A stretch of 64,000 nt of DNA, taken from positions 18,275 to 82,274 of the forward strand of contig PNLP01000030.1 of the NCBI GenBank assembly GCA_013823135.1, read 5' to 3'. The first letter of the stretch is position 1; each line of letters starts with the position of its first letter. A program made the translations under genes and the position numbers. Of this stretch, positions 1 to 8,440 are shown piece by piece. The notes under the pieces were generated by a model. That model did not search any database. It was not told the origin of the DNA and saw only the letters and a list, made by a program, of their open reading frames with translations. The DNA is from Planctomycetaceae bacterium (GTDB lineage: Bacteria; Planctomycetota; Planctomycetia; Gemmatales; Gemmataceae).

Positions 1-305
1 CTGATTTGCAGGCCGGACACGTTGGTGCCGATGGTCGTGTACTTGCCGCGAATCTCTTCGCCCGCCTCGGGCTTGGGGTCGAAGCTATCGTGGTGCGAGA
101 GGCCGCCACCCAGGTACACGAGAACCACTGATTTCGCCTTCGCACCCTTGCTAAGCGAACCACCGGCTCGCGCGGCGGCTTCCGCCCGCAGGAGGCCCGG
201 TAGAGTCAGCCCGGCGAGGCCGAGCGATCCTACCTTGAGCACGTCGCGACGGGTCTTGCCATCGCAAGTGCGTGTGGAGGAACCCTTGAAGAAGATGTCG
301 AGCAT
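1..305 (-). CDS. DUF1501 family secreted protein, 5' part only (cut by window edge)
   Basis: The reverse strand reads from ATG at 305 into the window edge, so only about 101 N-terminal residues are present. A twin-arginine-like leader is visible: TRRDVLKVGSLGLAGLTL, with RR followed by a hydrophobic stretch. Then comes VVLVYLGGGLSHHDSFDPKP, the usual first strand and His/Asp-containing segment of DUF1501 proteins (sulfatase/alkaline-phosphatase-like fold, exported, abundant in planctomycetes). A full-length paralogue lies at 54767-56146 and has the matching VGSPGQNDTWDMKP segment. Molecular function is not established for the family. Family assignment is confident; substrate is unknown. Confidence 0.85.
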   Translation of the reverse strand, partial: MLDIFFKGSSTRTCDGKTRRDVLKVGSLGLAGLTLPGLLRAEAAARAGGSLSKGAKAKSVVLVYLGGGLSHHDSFDPKPEAGEEIRGKYTTIGTNVSGLQI

Positions 306-488
306 CGGTTGTGGCTCCGAACAGCGGGCATCAGCGGGATGAAGGTCGAGTGCTGTACTACTACCTTCGGCGAGGCGGGTGGGCAGTCTTGCGCGGCGGG
401 GAGAAACTCTCTCAAGTCCTTATCTTACCGGCGTGATACTGTCGGGTAAACCGGAATCCCTGGCAGTGCTTGCGAAACCGGAACTGCG

Positions 489-546
489 GAGTTTCGAGTT
501 GATGAGGGGTTGGCAGGATTTAACTCGAAACTCGAAACTCGAAACT
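489..546. repeat. inverted and tandem repeat after the DUF5684 gene
   Basis: GAGTTTCGAGTT (489-500) is the inverted partner of AACTCGAAACTC (522-533). The right side carries a short tandem run of the 7-mer CTCGAAA. It lies at the 3' end of the minus-strand gene 546-965 and could act as a terminator-like hairpin, but there is no T-tract. Confidence 0.5.
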
Positions 547-965
547 CACCAGAGTGGGCGGCGTTCGCTGTCGTAGTCGTCGCGGCCGAAGCCAATCAGC
601 GGGTACAGGATGAACCCGAACACGGACATACCAACGCCGAACGCTTCCGTTTTGCCGAACCGCTTGGCGATCTCGACGTTCACGAGAATGGCCGCGATCA
701 GATTCGCGGGCGGAAGCATGATGAGCACGAACCACAGCGGGCTGAGGCGGGCGACCTTTACCACGAGGACGTAGATGTTGTAGCCGGGGATGAGCGCGGC
801 CCAGCGGGGTTGCCCGGCCTTGGGAAAAACGCCCAGCCAGCCAGCAACGACGGCAGGAATGGTGATTGCGGCCCACACCATGAGGTAGGGCAGCAGCCAG
901 TCCAGGTCGGATGACGAGAACGACGACGATGTCAAAGTATGGTTATTCGGGATGGGTGGTTGCAA
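546..965 (-). CDS. DUF5684-type multi-pass membrane protein
   Basis: This 139-aa protein is dominated by hydrophobic segments at about residues 24-45, 60-90 and 105-125. It carries the signature FPKAGQPRWAALIPGYNIYV, typical of small membrane proteins of unknown function grouped with DUF5684 (some annotated as signal-peptidase-like). The start appears to be TTG at 965: GGCGGAG lies 7 nt upstream on the reverse strand, and no ATG occurs before the first membrane segment. The paralogue at 2254-2673 has the same length and the same central motif, including EIAKRFGK versus EVAKKFGK. Function unknown. Confidence 0.7.
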   Translation of the reverse strand: MQPPIPNNHTLTSSSFSSSDLDWLLPYLMVWAAITIPAVVAGWLGVFPKAGQPRWAALIPGYNIYVLVVKVARLSPLWFVLIMLPPANLIAAILVNVEIAKRFGKTEAFGVGMSVFGFILYPLIGFGRDDYDSERRPLW

Positions 966-1149
966 CGCATATCTCCGCCAAGAGCGACCGTATCAAATGT
1001 ACAGGCCGGTTGCCTCGTATGCAACGAGGCAACCGGGATTGTGTACCGGACGATGACGAGCAAATGAACGAGTGTCTAGGAATTACCTTGTTGGCGCACA
1101 TACTGGCGGGTACGGTAGCACGAACTTATCCGCAATCGAAAGGTGCTCC

Positions 1150-1836
1150 ATGCAGGTGATCCAAGGTGTGTTTCAGCCCGTATTGAGTGTTGACGAAATT
1201 GAATCCGACCCGGATGCGGGAGTATTCCAACTCCATGCCAGCGGTGGCGGATTTTTCGCCCGCCTCTTCGGTATGGGAACGAATGCGATCGTCACCATCG
1301 AACCCTCTGGGTTTCGCCTTCAGAAAACGACATTTGGGGCTGTTGAGAGCGTGTACGTTCCGCTATCACACATCGCCAGCACGGTTCGCATCATCTCGAA
1401 GCCACTGGAATTCCTTGTCCTCGGATTGTTCACCCTCCCCATCTGGGGGCTTGGGCTCATCTTCTTGATCGTGTATTTATTTTCAAAGAAACGGCTCATC
1501 ATTGGAGTGGTGTCGAGTGGGGGAACCGTAGAGTCGCTGAAAGTCAAAGCGGACGACAAGACAATCAAGGACATCCGCAACGGTGGGAAGATTCTGGAAG
1601 CCTTAATCAATCAGAGGTCGTCGCAGATGTCGGCGGTTGCTGCCGAACCAGTTCCAGTTCCTCGGGCTGCCCCTGTTCGCGAAGAGGCCGCAGCGTCCCC
1701 GCCCTGGATGGAGAGCACGGTCGTCACGGTGTGCCCAAGTTGTGGTTCACGTCAAAGTGTCTCGGCGACATCCGTCGGAAGAAGGATTCGGTGCGCGAAT
1801 TGTCGCGAAGCCTTTACTGCAGCCCAAGAAGGATAA
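1150..1836 (+). CDS. membrane protein with C-terminal zinc-ribbon
   Basis: This 228-aa protein starts at ATG 1150, preceded by AAAGGTG. A longer frame opens at GTG 1072 but lacks family-like sequence. There is a hydrophobic segment of about 25 residues near residue 95 (LEFLVLGLFTLPIWGLGLIF) flanked by soluble regions. The C-terminus holds CPSCGSRQ and CANCREAF, two CxxC knuckles spaced as in MJ0042-type zinc-finger domains that occur at the ends of many planctomycete proteins. No enzymatic motif is visible. A perfect hairpin follows at 1881-1909. Function unknown; perhaps a membrane-associated sensor or scaffold. Confidence 0.65.
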   Translation: MQVIQGVFQPVLSVDEIESDPDAGVFQLHASGGGFFARLFGMGTNAIVTIEPSGFRLQKTTFGAVESVYVPLSHIASTVRIISKPLEFLVLGLFTLPIWGLGLIFLIVYLFSKKRLIIGVVSSGGTVESLKVKADDKTIKDIRNGGKILEALINQRSSQMSAVAAEPVPVPRAAPVREEAAASPPWMESTVVTVCPSCGSRQSVSATSVGRRIRCANCREAFTAAQEG

Positions 1837-1880
1837 CGCTGCCTGCAGTGGATTGGTGACAGCTTGAGGAAGATGAGAGA

Positions 1881-1909
1881 GAATCCAGGCCGCGAATCGG
1901 CCTGGATTC
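1881..1909. terminator. 12-bp perfect hairpin after the zinc-ribbon gene
   Basis: GAATCCAGGCCG and CGGCCTGGATTC flank a 5-nt loop, 45 nt after the stop at 1836. A stem this stable would suit a terminator or 3'-end stabiliser. It has no T-run, and it abuts the large repeat element at 1904-2199, so it may belong to that element. Confidence 0.4.
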
Positions 1910-2199
1910 ATTCGGGTGTAACCGGTCAGGCTCGCGTGGCAGTTCCAGGGAAAGGTGGTTTCCCCTCACCCGCTGCTCGAAGACTCGCAGCGACCTCTCC
2001 CCGCAAAGCCGGGGCGAGGTGGGGCTTGTTGCTCTTCTCGACAACTCCCACCGCCATTCGCCTTCAGAGAAAACCAACTACACCCACCTCGCCCCGGCTT
2101 TGCGGGGAGAGGTCGCGAGGCTTTGCGAGCGGGTGAGGGGTCTTTTGCTTTCGCTAACCAATCACAGCAGAGCCCGACCGGTTACGCCCGATTCATTCC
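1904..2199. repeat. ~300-bp nested inverted-repeat element
   Basis: The inner arms are 1962-2021 and 2082-2140, about 58 nt each and nearly perfect inverses, with core CCTCTCCCCGCAAAGCCGGG. Outer arms at 1904-1927 and 2176-2199 are also related by inversion (GACCGGTTAC near the right end). This accounts for most of the 417-nt gap between genes; no credible coding frame is present. The inner arm shares CGAAGACTCG and GAGGCTTTGCGAGC blocks with the element at 14309-14441, so both belong to one dispersed family. Confidence 0.8.
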
Positions 2200-2253
2200 A
2201 TTGCATTTCGGGGTTAGAAACCGAAGTACACACAGTCGGCCACCGTGCCCAGA

Positions 2254-2673
2254 TCACCAGTTCTTGCGATCGGCATCGGACTCATCGTCGTCGTAACCGC
2301 GCTTGCCGCCACTGCGGGTGGTGGAACCGCCGCCCTGGTACTTGGCGTCGCTGAACGCGAGCATTGGGTAGAAGATAAACCCGAGGAACGCGAGGCCAAC
2401 GCCGTAGAGTTCGCTCTTACCGAACTTCTTGGCTACTTCAATCGACACGAGCACGGATGCCACGATGTTTACCAGCGGAATGAACATCAGGATGAACCAC
2501 AGGATTTCTTTCTTCGCGATCTCGCAAGTCAGGATGTAGAGGTTGTAGAAGGGCACGATCGCGGCCCAACCCGGTTGCCCCGCCTTCTCGAAAACTTTCC
2601 AAAGTGAGGCAATGATGATAACGACGAATGCCAGGGGAATCAGTAGCCCGAGGATAGCTCCGATAGCGGCCAT
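2254..2673 (-). CDS. DUF5684-type multi-pass membrane protein (paralogue)
   Basis: This 139-aa protein starts at ATG 2673. It opens with a long hydrophobic segment (LLIPLAFVVIIIASLW), followed by the family signature FEKAGQPGWAAIVPFYNLYI and two further hydrophobic stretches. It ends in a hydrophilic, acid-rich tail (KRGYDDDESDADRKNW). It is clearly paralogous to 546-965. Such proteins are small integral membrane proteins of unknown role. The two copies lie on the same strand with the zinc-ribbon gene on the other strand between them, consistent with an old local duplication. Confidence 0.7.
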   Translation of the reverse strand: MAAIGAILGLLIPLAFVVIIIASLWKVFEKAGQPGWAAIVPFYNLYILTCEIAKKEILWFILMFIPLVNIVASVLVSIEVAKKFGKSELYGVGLAFLGFIFYPMLAFSDAKYQGGGSTTRSGGKRGYDDDESDADRKNW

Positions 2674-3208
2674 CAGTCGACACTCCAGGTTATGGGTTAG
2701 TTTGGGTTTGAGTTGGAGATTTGGAAAAGGTAATCGGCCTTACGTGTGATTTCAACGGGCGTAGATGCGTTTTCACAATTCTTGCAGGAGCGTATCGCGT
2801 CACGTGCGGAAATCGCGCCGAGGTCGCATATCAAGCCGAAATCGCGCCGGTTGTGCCATCTGGCGCGGGTGGCGCGAATATGATGGGTGGCGCGGATGTG
2901 CGGGGCGGCGCGAGTCGCATACTGCCGGAAATCATTTCCAGGGTCTCCTCCCCTGTTGACCTTTCCTAAGTTCACTATTCCACTGCATATGTCCCAGACG
3001 GAGTAACCGTGCGTTGATCTGGGAATTCGCACGATTTTCGCTCAAGCCAGTGGGGGGATGTTCTTGAATGTGCCCTGTGGCCAACGTAGAGTTGTCGCGA
3101 ACTGACTCGTTGGTCGCAGTCGGAACTCGACCGAACCTGGCCCACCCTCTGACTCCCGACCGAGCCAGTCATCAGGGTGCCCCGATACAACCGGATCACG
3201 GATTTCCC
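2674..3208. other. non-coding stretch with short GGCGCG repeats
   Basis: No frame here has recognisable protein sequence. Around 2855-2920 there are several near-repeats of the type GGTGGCGCG, which create low-complexity reading frames on both strands. The 3' part (3068-3208) could be translated as an N-terminal extension of the next gene, but the composition (SRTDSLVAVGTRPNLAHPL) looks non-conserved. Confidence 0.4.
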
Positions 3209-3925
3209 ATGCCGGTGTCAACAACAACACGGCGACCCATTCGGCCCATGGAAGGGTTCGCCACCACCTGCCCGCGGTCTGCCCCGGACCGCCCGGTCAG
3301 GCTATTTCTTCCCTCGGATTACCAGGCGAAGTATGCGTACCCGCTGGTCATCCTCTTCCACGCCAACGGCGGCGACGAAGACTCGGCCGTTCGCCTCGCC
3401 CCGCTCCTGAGCCGCCGGAACTACATCGTGGCCTGCCCACGCGGCCCAGTGGCACTCGGCCCAGGTTCAACCGGTCGCACGGGCTATGCCTGGACCGACA
3501 AGCCCACCGATGGCTACCTGTCGAGCGTCCTGGCCTACGCCCGCGAGAAGTACAACATCCACTCGCAGCGGACATACCTCGTCGGAGTTGGTGAGGGGGC
3601 AGCGGCCGCTTACCGCTTCGGCCTGGAACTGCCCGAGGGTGTTGGCGGCGTGGTTGCACTCAATGGGGAGTTGCCAACGGTTCGCTCGAAGAAGGCGTCG
3701 GGCTTGCGAATGTTCGTGGGCCACGGGGAGAGCAACCCGGTGGTGCCGGTGTCGGAGGCACGGCGATCGTCTCGTCGGCTCGCGACCGCCGGTGTGGACG
3801 TGCGATTCCAGACCTACCCGACTACCGACCACGTTACCGCGGACATGCTTCGCGACGTGAACCGCTGGATCATGGGCACGGTGAACGCGGGCCCCGACTG
3901 GCTCACACCCCCCAACGGTTCCTGA
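3209..3925 (+). CDS. alpha/beta-hydrolase of the carboxylesterase/phospholipase type, catalytic residues apparently lost
   Basis: This 238-aa protein starts at ATG 3209; an in-frame ATG at 3068 would add 47 unconvincing residues, and ATG 3248 is also possible. PLVILFHANGGDE marks the oxyanion strand of an esterase/phospholipase-type hydrolase. The nucleophile elbow reads LVGVGEGAAA instead of G-x-S-x-G, so the serine position is glycine. The usual acid motif (G-x-x-D-x-x-V-P) reads GHGESNPVVP, with Asn for Asp. A His remains in TTDHVT. The fold is therefore kept but hydrolysis looks impaired; a binding or regulatory role is possible. The gene stands alone on its strand before the scpA promoter region. 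Confidence 0.65.
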   Translation: MPVSTTTRRPIRPMEGFATTCPRSAPDRPVRLFLPSDYQAKYAYPLVILFHANGGDEDSAVRLAPLLSRRNYIVACPRGPVALGPGSTGRTGYAWTDKPTDGYLSSVLAYAREKYNIHSQRTYLVGVGEGAAAAYRFGLELPEGVGGVVALNGELPTVRSKKASGLRMFVGHGESNPVVPVSEARRSSRRLATAGVDVRFQTYPTTDHVTADMLRDVNRWIMGTVNAGPDWLTPPNGS

Positions 3926-3972
3926 ATCCGCTTGCGCATTCGCACCCTGGGCCTGTTCCGCAAACGATGTCC

Positions 3973-4001
3973 TTGCCGTGTGATGTGGCGAATTGTGTTA
4001 T
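3973..4001 (+). promoter_or_regulatory. possible sigma70-like promoter for scpA
   Basis: TTGCCG (3973-3978) and TGTTAT (3996-4001) are separated by 17 nt in an unusually AT-rich patch of the otherwise GC-rich 297-nt gap upstream of scpA. The match to consensus is partial, and planctomycete promoters are poorly defined, so this is only a candidate. Confidence 0.25.
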
Positions 4002-4222
4002 TCTGATACTCTTTCTTCCAGACATGTCTACGCTTCCAGAACGGTTCCACGGATGGGTGGGACAATCGCGTGGAACCGATGAGAAGCACATCCAGTTCAA
4101 ATACCCGCTCCCCATTGACTCCGGAAAACCGGTGGAACACCCTTCGCACCCCACAGGTGTGTTCGGGGTTGCCGTGACCGCCCGCCGCGGGCATAGTGGC
4201 ACCCCGATCATCCGGTGGTTCC

Positions 4223-5029
4223 ATGCCCTATAACGTCGCGCTCGACACCTTCCACGGCCCGCTCGATCTGCTCCTCTTCCTCGTCCGCCGCAACGAGGTG
4301 GACGTGCTCGATATTCCCATCGCCCAGCTCACCGACCAGTTCCTCGAATACCTTCGGCTCGTTCAGGCAATCGACGTGGAATTCGCTGGCGAATTCCTGG
4401 TCATGGCCGCGACGCTCATGGAGATCAAGAGCCGGATGCTGTTGCCGGACGAGACCCAGGCAAGCGAGGAACAGCAGGCCGACCCACGGCGAGAACTGGT
4501 GCGGCAACTCCTCGAATACCGCAAGTTCAAGGATGCCGCGTCGGCACTGGAAGAACGGGCCGAGGAGCAGGGTACGCGGATTTCGCGACAGGAATTGCCT
4601 GAACCGAGCGCGGCAACCGGGCCAATCGTGAAGCCAGTGGAGTTGTGGGATCTGGTCAGCGCGTTCGCCCGGCTCATGCGGGAAACGCAATCGCTCCAGA
4701 CAGCGACCATCGCGGTGGACGACACGCCGCAGCACGTTTACGAGGAAATGATCAGTGAACGGGTACGCAACGAGGGGCGGGTGCGGTTCATCGACGTGTT
4801 CACGCAGCCGTTCTTCAAGGCGAAACTGATCGGCATCTTCCTGGCGGTGCTGGAACTGGTCCGCCACCACGGACTGGGGCTCGAACTTGGCGAAGTGGAT
4901 ACCGACATCTGGCTCGTGCAGCTGCCAGACCCAGTCCTTGAGGAAGACGGTGCGGATCAACCCGGCGGCACGACCTTGGGCGGTTCGGCTTCGTCGGAGG
5001 ACGGCGTTCCTTCCTCCGGGCTTTCGTGA
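4223..5029 (+). CDS. scpA: segregation and condensation protein A
   Basis: This 268-aa kleisin subunit of the bacterial SMC condensin complex acts on the nucleoid in chromosome compaction and segregation. The N-terminus has the ScpA hallmark DTFHGPLDLLLFLVRRNEVD, followed by IPIAQLTDQFLEYL. The middle has AATLMEIKSRMLLP, and the C-terminal winged-helix region has FLAVLELVRHHGL. ATG 4223 was chosen because homology starts directly after it; an upstream in-frame start at 4196 would add only nine residues. scpB is not adjacent. The 3' end overlaps the convergent DedA gene by 73 nt. Confidence 0.93.
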   Translation: MPYNVALDTFHGPLDLLLFLVRRNEVDVLDIPIAQLTDQFLEYLRLVQAIDVEFAGEFLVMAATLMEIKSRMLLPDETQASEEQQADPRRELVRQLLEYRKFKDAASALEERAEEQGTRISRQELPEPSAATGPIVKPVELWDLVSAFARLMRETQSLQTATIAVDDTPQHVYEEMISERVRNEGRVRFIDVFTQPFFKAKLIGIFLAVLELVRHHGLGLELGEVDTDIWLVQLPDPVLEEDGADQPGGTTLGGSASSEDGVPSSGLS

Positions 5030-5754
5030 TGGTGCCGGCCAGTGACCACTTCCACCGCCGACTCGAAAGCCGATTCAACCGCGTGACCGATGGCCTCGGC
5101 TGGCTTTGCGATGATCGCCGGTACGTGCGGCGGTTCACCGGTCGGAACGTGGCGAGACAGCAGGTATTTATAGACGAGCGCCCCGGCGACACCGGCCAGC
5201 AGGTGGCTCATGACCAGCGACTTGTAAGTATCGAGTTGGTTCACCAGAACCATGATCTGGTCGGTCGCCCAGTAGGCGGTCCAGAACATCAGGTTCACAA
5301 TGGGGATGGCGTAAATCGCGTCGGCGAGGACGAACTGCCAGAACGGCAACCGCACGCTCCCGGCGATGACGAACACCCATCCGCGAATGCCGGGCAGCAG
5401 GCGGACACCAAGCAGGATCTTGACCCCGTGGTCGGCGAATCCCTTCTCGATCTTCGCCCGTTTTTCGGGAGCCAGAACCCGCCGCTCCACCCACTGTTTG
5501 TGCAGGAGCTTCTTTCCCCAGCGCCGGCCGATGCCGTACAGAACCACGTCGCCGATCACCGCACCCACGATCACCACCGGCAGCATGATCCACCAGCGGA
5601 TGCGATCGGGATTGGTGCGATCCTCGGCGAAGTCTGAGTCCGAGTGGCCACACATGACCCCGGCACCGATCACCGGCAACTCTTCGGGAACGGGCAGAAC
5701 GGTGGTCGACAGCACCAGCGCCAGGAAAATGTCAAGGTAGCTGTTAGATGTCAC
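4957..5754 (-). CDS. DedA/SNARE-associated (VTT) family membrane protein
   Basis: This 265-aa multi-pass inner-membrane protein of the DedA superfamily has the signature GDVVLYGIGRRWGK, then FADHGVKILLGVRLLPGIRG and the membrane segment that follows. DedA proteins are implicated in undecaprenyl-phosphate or phospholipid flipping and proton-coupled homeostasis. The C-terminal ~60 residues are a hydrophilic tail (HHHESPEEGTPSSDEAE) that overlaps the scpA 3' end on the opposite strand. The start is GTG at 5754, giving MTSNSYLDIFLALVLS. It is divergent from the isomerase gene at 5926. Confidence 0.85.
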   Translation of the reverse strand: MTSNSYLDIFLALVLSTTVLPVPEELPVIGAGVMCGHSDSDFAEDRTNPDRIRWWIMLPVVIVGAVIGDVVLYGIGRRWGKKLLHKQWVERRVLAPEKRAKIEKGFADHGVKILLGVRLLPGIRGWVFVIAGSVRLPFWQFVLADAIYAIPIVNLMFWTAYWATDQIMVLVNQLDTYKSLVMSHLLAGVAGALVYKYLLSRHVPTGEPPHVPAIIAKPAEAIGHAVESAFESAVEVVTGRHHHESPEEGTPSSDEAEPPKVVPPG

Positions 5755-5843
5755 TATCGAGTCCGTGCGTGCGGTTCACGTCCCGCCTCGTGCCGGGCGG
5801 TTCTGTCAGCGTACAGTAAACCCTGACAGGGGGACAGGAGTCG

Positions 5844-5890
5844 GGATGCGGTTCGGGTCAACCCCGGCGGGGCTGACGCGAACCGCATCC
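5844..5890. repeat. imperfect inverted repeat between divergent genes
   Basis: GGATGCGGTTCG (5844-5855) pairs with CGAACCGCATCC (5879-5890), and the inner part contains GTCA and TGAC plus a CCCCGGCGGGG core. It lies in the 171-nt divergent intergenic region, so it might be an operator or another member of the dispersed palindrome population. Confidence 0.5.
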
Positions 5891-5925
5891 ACACGGACAA
5901 CGCCCAACTCCAACGCGAGCGAATC

Positions 5926-6750
5926 ATGAAACTCGGGCTCATCAACTCGGCGTGGGTGCAATCGGGTCGCGGTACTGCCTGGGGCATCCGCCAGACCAAG
6001 GCCATCGGGTTCGACACCATCGACATCTTCGCCGACCCGCTCGACATCGACGCCAGGGAACGGAAGCTCATCCGCACCGAGTGCGAGGCATCGGGCCTGC
6101 CCGTGGTGAGCGTGGCGTGCGTGGCCGTGGGGTTGATCGACTTCAACCCCAGCGTTCAGCGGTTTCACCTCGATCGCTGTCGGAAGTACCTCGATTTCTG
6201 CTACGAACTGGGAGCCAAGAACTTGCTCCTCGTCCTCGGCGAGTACATCTGGGAGCGAGAAGTGATCCCGCCCGCCGAGCAGTGGACGACCGGCGTGAAC
6301 CACCTGAAGACGCTTGGCGATTACGCCGCCGGCCTCGGGTTGCAGGTCGCGCTGGAACTGGAACCGTTCAAGCTCTCGCTGCTGAACGACGTGCCGAACA
6401 TGGTGCGGTTCATCGACGACGTGAATCATCCCGCCGTGCAGGCGAACATCGACATCAGCCACCTGCAACTCGCCGGCACCAAGCCCGACGAACTGCGTGC
6501 GTTGAAGGGGAAGGCGATTCACGTTCACATCAGCGATTGCGACGGGAAAGTCCACGGCGACCTGCCACCCGGTCGCGGCGTCGTGGACTTCGTGCCGTAT
6601 CTGCGGGAGATCGCCGCTCTGGGAATTGACGGAGCGATCAGCATTGAACTGGAGTATTCACCTGAGCCCGACAAGATCGCGGAGTGGGTGACGGAAGCGT
6701 ATACCGCGACGGATCGACTGATGCGAGAAGCGGGGATCAACCGGGAATAA
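5926..6750 (+). CDS. sugar phosphate isomerase/epimerase (xylose isomerase-like TIM barrel)
   Basis: This 274-aa cytoplasmic protein of the AP-endonuclease-2/xylose-isomerase-like TIM-barrel superfamily has metal-ligand segments in the expected order: LEPFKLSL (Glu), ANIDISHLQLAG (Asp/His), IHVHISDCDG (His-x-His and Asp) and SIELEY (C-terminal Glu). Such enzymes isomerise or epimerise sugars, often inositol or keto-sugars, and planctomycetes have many copies. The substrate cannot be told from sequence. Transcription is divergent from the DedA gene. A near-perfect hairpin follows directly at 6751-6810. Confidence 0.82.
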   Translation: MKLGLINSAWVQSGRGTAWGIRQTKAIGFDTIDIFADPLDIDARERKLIRTECEASGLPVVSVACVAVGLIDFNPSVQRFHLDRCRKYLDFCYELGAKNLLLVLGEYIWEREVIPPAEQWTTGVNHLKTLGDYAAGLGLQVALELEPFKLSLLNDVPNMVRFIDDVNHPAVQANIDISHLQLAGTKPDELRALKGKAIHVHISDCDGKVHGDLPPGRGVVDFVPYLREIAALGIDGAISIELEYSPEPDKIAEWVTEAYTATDRLMREAGINRE

Positions 6751-6810
6751 GTACGAAATTCGAAAGGAAGACAATCGCTGTTAGCGGTGTCTTCCTTTCG
6801 AAGTTCGTAC
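6751..6810. terminator. inverted repeat / possible bidirectional terminator
   Basis: GTACGAAATTCGAAAGGAAG (6751-6770) and its near-perfect inverse (6791-6810) flank a short spacer. It starts one base after the stop of the isomerase gene and lies just before the convergent gene ending at 6833. It would suit a shared terminator, but could equally be a repetitive palindrome. Confidence 0.5.
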
Positions 6811-6832
6811 TTCGGATTTCGTGCTTTGAAGC

Positions 6833-7327
6833 TTAGTGGTTCAGGTAGGTGTCGTAGACACAGCCCTGGAACTTGGTGCCAAAGGGCTGTGCAAGCGGCC
6901 ACGACGGGCAGCTTGCACAGCCGCCACAGCCTGCCCGGCCACAGCCAGCCCGGCCGCAGCTTGCGCTGCCGCAAGGATCGAAGAACGACTTGCAGCTTCC
7001 GAACACGAATTTCGTATCGGCGCAGAGACTGCCACAGCCGTTCCGGTCGCGTGGGCCGTACTGCGCGAAGGCTCCGTGTGTGGATGCGGCCGGCGCTGCG
7101 GCCGCGGTGCCACAACTGCTGCAACCGCCTGAGCCACGAACGTAGATCGCGCCGGAAACCGGGGTAATCTGGTTAGCGACAGCCTTGGCGGGAGCCGGTG
7201 CTGGCATCGCCTGGGGAACTTCCATTCGGTACGAGGCCGCAGGGGCAGGGTTCTGGGCCGAAGCCACACCGCTCAGAGCTACGACGCCGAGCACCGCGGC
7301 GAACAATTGACGCCACATCCGTTGCAT
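6833..7327 (-). CDS. secreted cysteine-rich protein
   Basis: This 164-aa protein starts at ATG 7327; GGAAGG lies about 10 nt upstream on the reverse strand, whereas the longer frame to 7420 has no signal sequence. A clear signal peptide (LFAAVLGVVALSGVASA, cleavage near AQ) is followed by a Pro/Ala-rich linker. The mature part contains many Cys: GGCSSCG, NGCGSLC and then repeated CGRAGCGRAGCGGCASC. The regular CG-x-AGCG pattern suggests metal binding or multiple disulfides in a wall or periplasmic protein. No family was recognised. It is convergent with the isomerase gene. Confidence 0.65.
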   Translation of the reverse strand: MQRMWRQLFAAVLGVVALSGVASAQNPAPAASYRMEVPQAMPAPAPAKAVANQITPVSGAIYVRGSGGCSSCGTAAAAPAASTHGAFAQYGPRDRNGCGSLCADTKFVFGSCKSFFDPCGSASCGRAGCGRAGCGGCASCPSWPLAQPFGTKFQGCVYDTYLNH

Positions 7328-7525
7328 TTTGATGACCCTTCCAAGGTTGGGAATGCGCCGCTTCCTCGCGGCTCTATTCGGATCGGAGGGCCAGGGGTCC
7401 GGACATCGTCCAAACGGCAACGGCAGCGAGAAGTGAGACGCCCGGCGTTCGCGTTGGAACGCAAGCGCCGCCAGAGCGGGATTGACCAGTGCGTGCGATG
7501 GGGAGAAAAGTAGCGATTGTGCCGA

Positions 7526-8302
7526 TCAGAACCCCGCCTGGGCCAGTCGGCGAACAATCCGGCCGTAATCCGGAGCCAGGTTCGACCACTCACCCCGGCG
7601 GATCGCGTAACGGTTCGGCCAGTTCACGAGGTTCAAGTGGTCGCCGGCCCAAACGTCGCAGTGTTCGCCCCAGGCTGCGCTCGTCACGGAAACCACGCCG
7701 TCGTTCGCACCCTCGGCACGGGCCACGACACGATATGGGAGCAACCATTCCGGCCCCAGCATGGCACGGTCGCACTGCCCGGCCACGGAATAGTACCGCA
7801 CGCCCGGCACATCCGGCACATCTTCGTTGAATCGCTGGCAAGCCTCTGTGGTCAGGTCGAAAACCCCTTCATGGGGAAACCCACAGAGCCGCAAAAGTGG
7901 ACTCAGGAAGCGTGACAAACGCCTCACGCCCCAATCCGCGAACGAGGTTCCCCGGTGTGGTGTGCCGACGCTCGTCAGCGATAGCACCCGGCTTTCCATC
8001 CCCAGTTTCGCTGTCATGTAGCGTGAGTCGAGCCCGCCCATGCTGTGACCGATGAGGTGGAACGGGCCAGCTGGCAGTTCGCGCTCGATGAACCGTTTCA
8101 GGTCGGCCGCACGGCGTACCACACCCGCCGTCGGGCTGACGCGGGCAACCAGAACGCGGTTTCCGCCTGCTTCCAGCTGTTCGCGGATACCGGGGAAGTA
8201 ATCCTTCAAGTTTTGGCCGCACGCCGAGATCCGATCGAACCCACACAATCCGTGAGCCAGGATAATCGGAGCGTTCAAGACGGGGATGGGCAACTCTGAC
8301 AC
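7526..8302 (-). CDS. alpha/beta-hydrolase, triacylglycerol-lipase-like
   Basis: This 258-aa protein has all elements of a family-I-like bacterial lipase: oxyanion loop PIILAHGLCGFD, nucleophile elbow LIGHSMGGLDSRY, SVGTPHRGTS after it, acid region EGANDGVVSV and catalytic His in WAGDHLNLVNW. The start is GTG 8302; no ATG precedes the first beta strand. There is no signal peptide, so it is probably cytoplasmic or membrane-associated and may hydrolyse acyl esters. It is divergent from the dehydrogenase at 8441. The substrate is not predictable. Confidence 0.85.
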   Translation of the reverse strand: MSELPIPVLNAPIILAHGLCGFDRISACGQNLKDYFPGIREQLEAGGNRVLVARVSPTAGVVRRAADLKRFIERELPAGPFHLIGHSMGGLDSRYMTAKLGMESRVLSLTSVGTPHRGTSFADWGVRRLSRFLSPLLRLCGFPHEGVFDLTTEACQRFNEDVPDVPGVRYYSVAGQCDRAMLGPEWLLPYRVVARAEGANDGVVSVTSAAWGEHCDVWAGDHLNLVNWPNRYAIRRGEWSNLAPDYGRIVRRLAQAGF

Positions 8303-8440
8303 AGCGATTCCTTCCTCCCGACAATACCGCCGACCCGTTGCATCGAGTCAGCTTTCGCGTACACCGTTTCTGTGTGTCCGAGCGAGAACACGCTCGGGGC
8401 TTGAATCGAATCAACATATTCTCTTCATGGTACCCACGCA

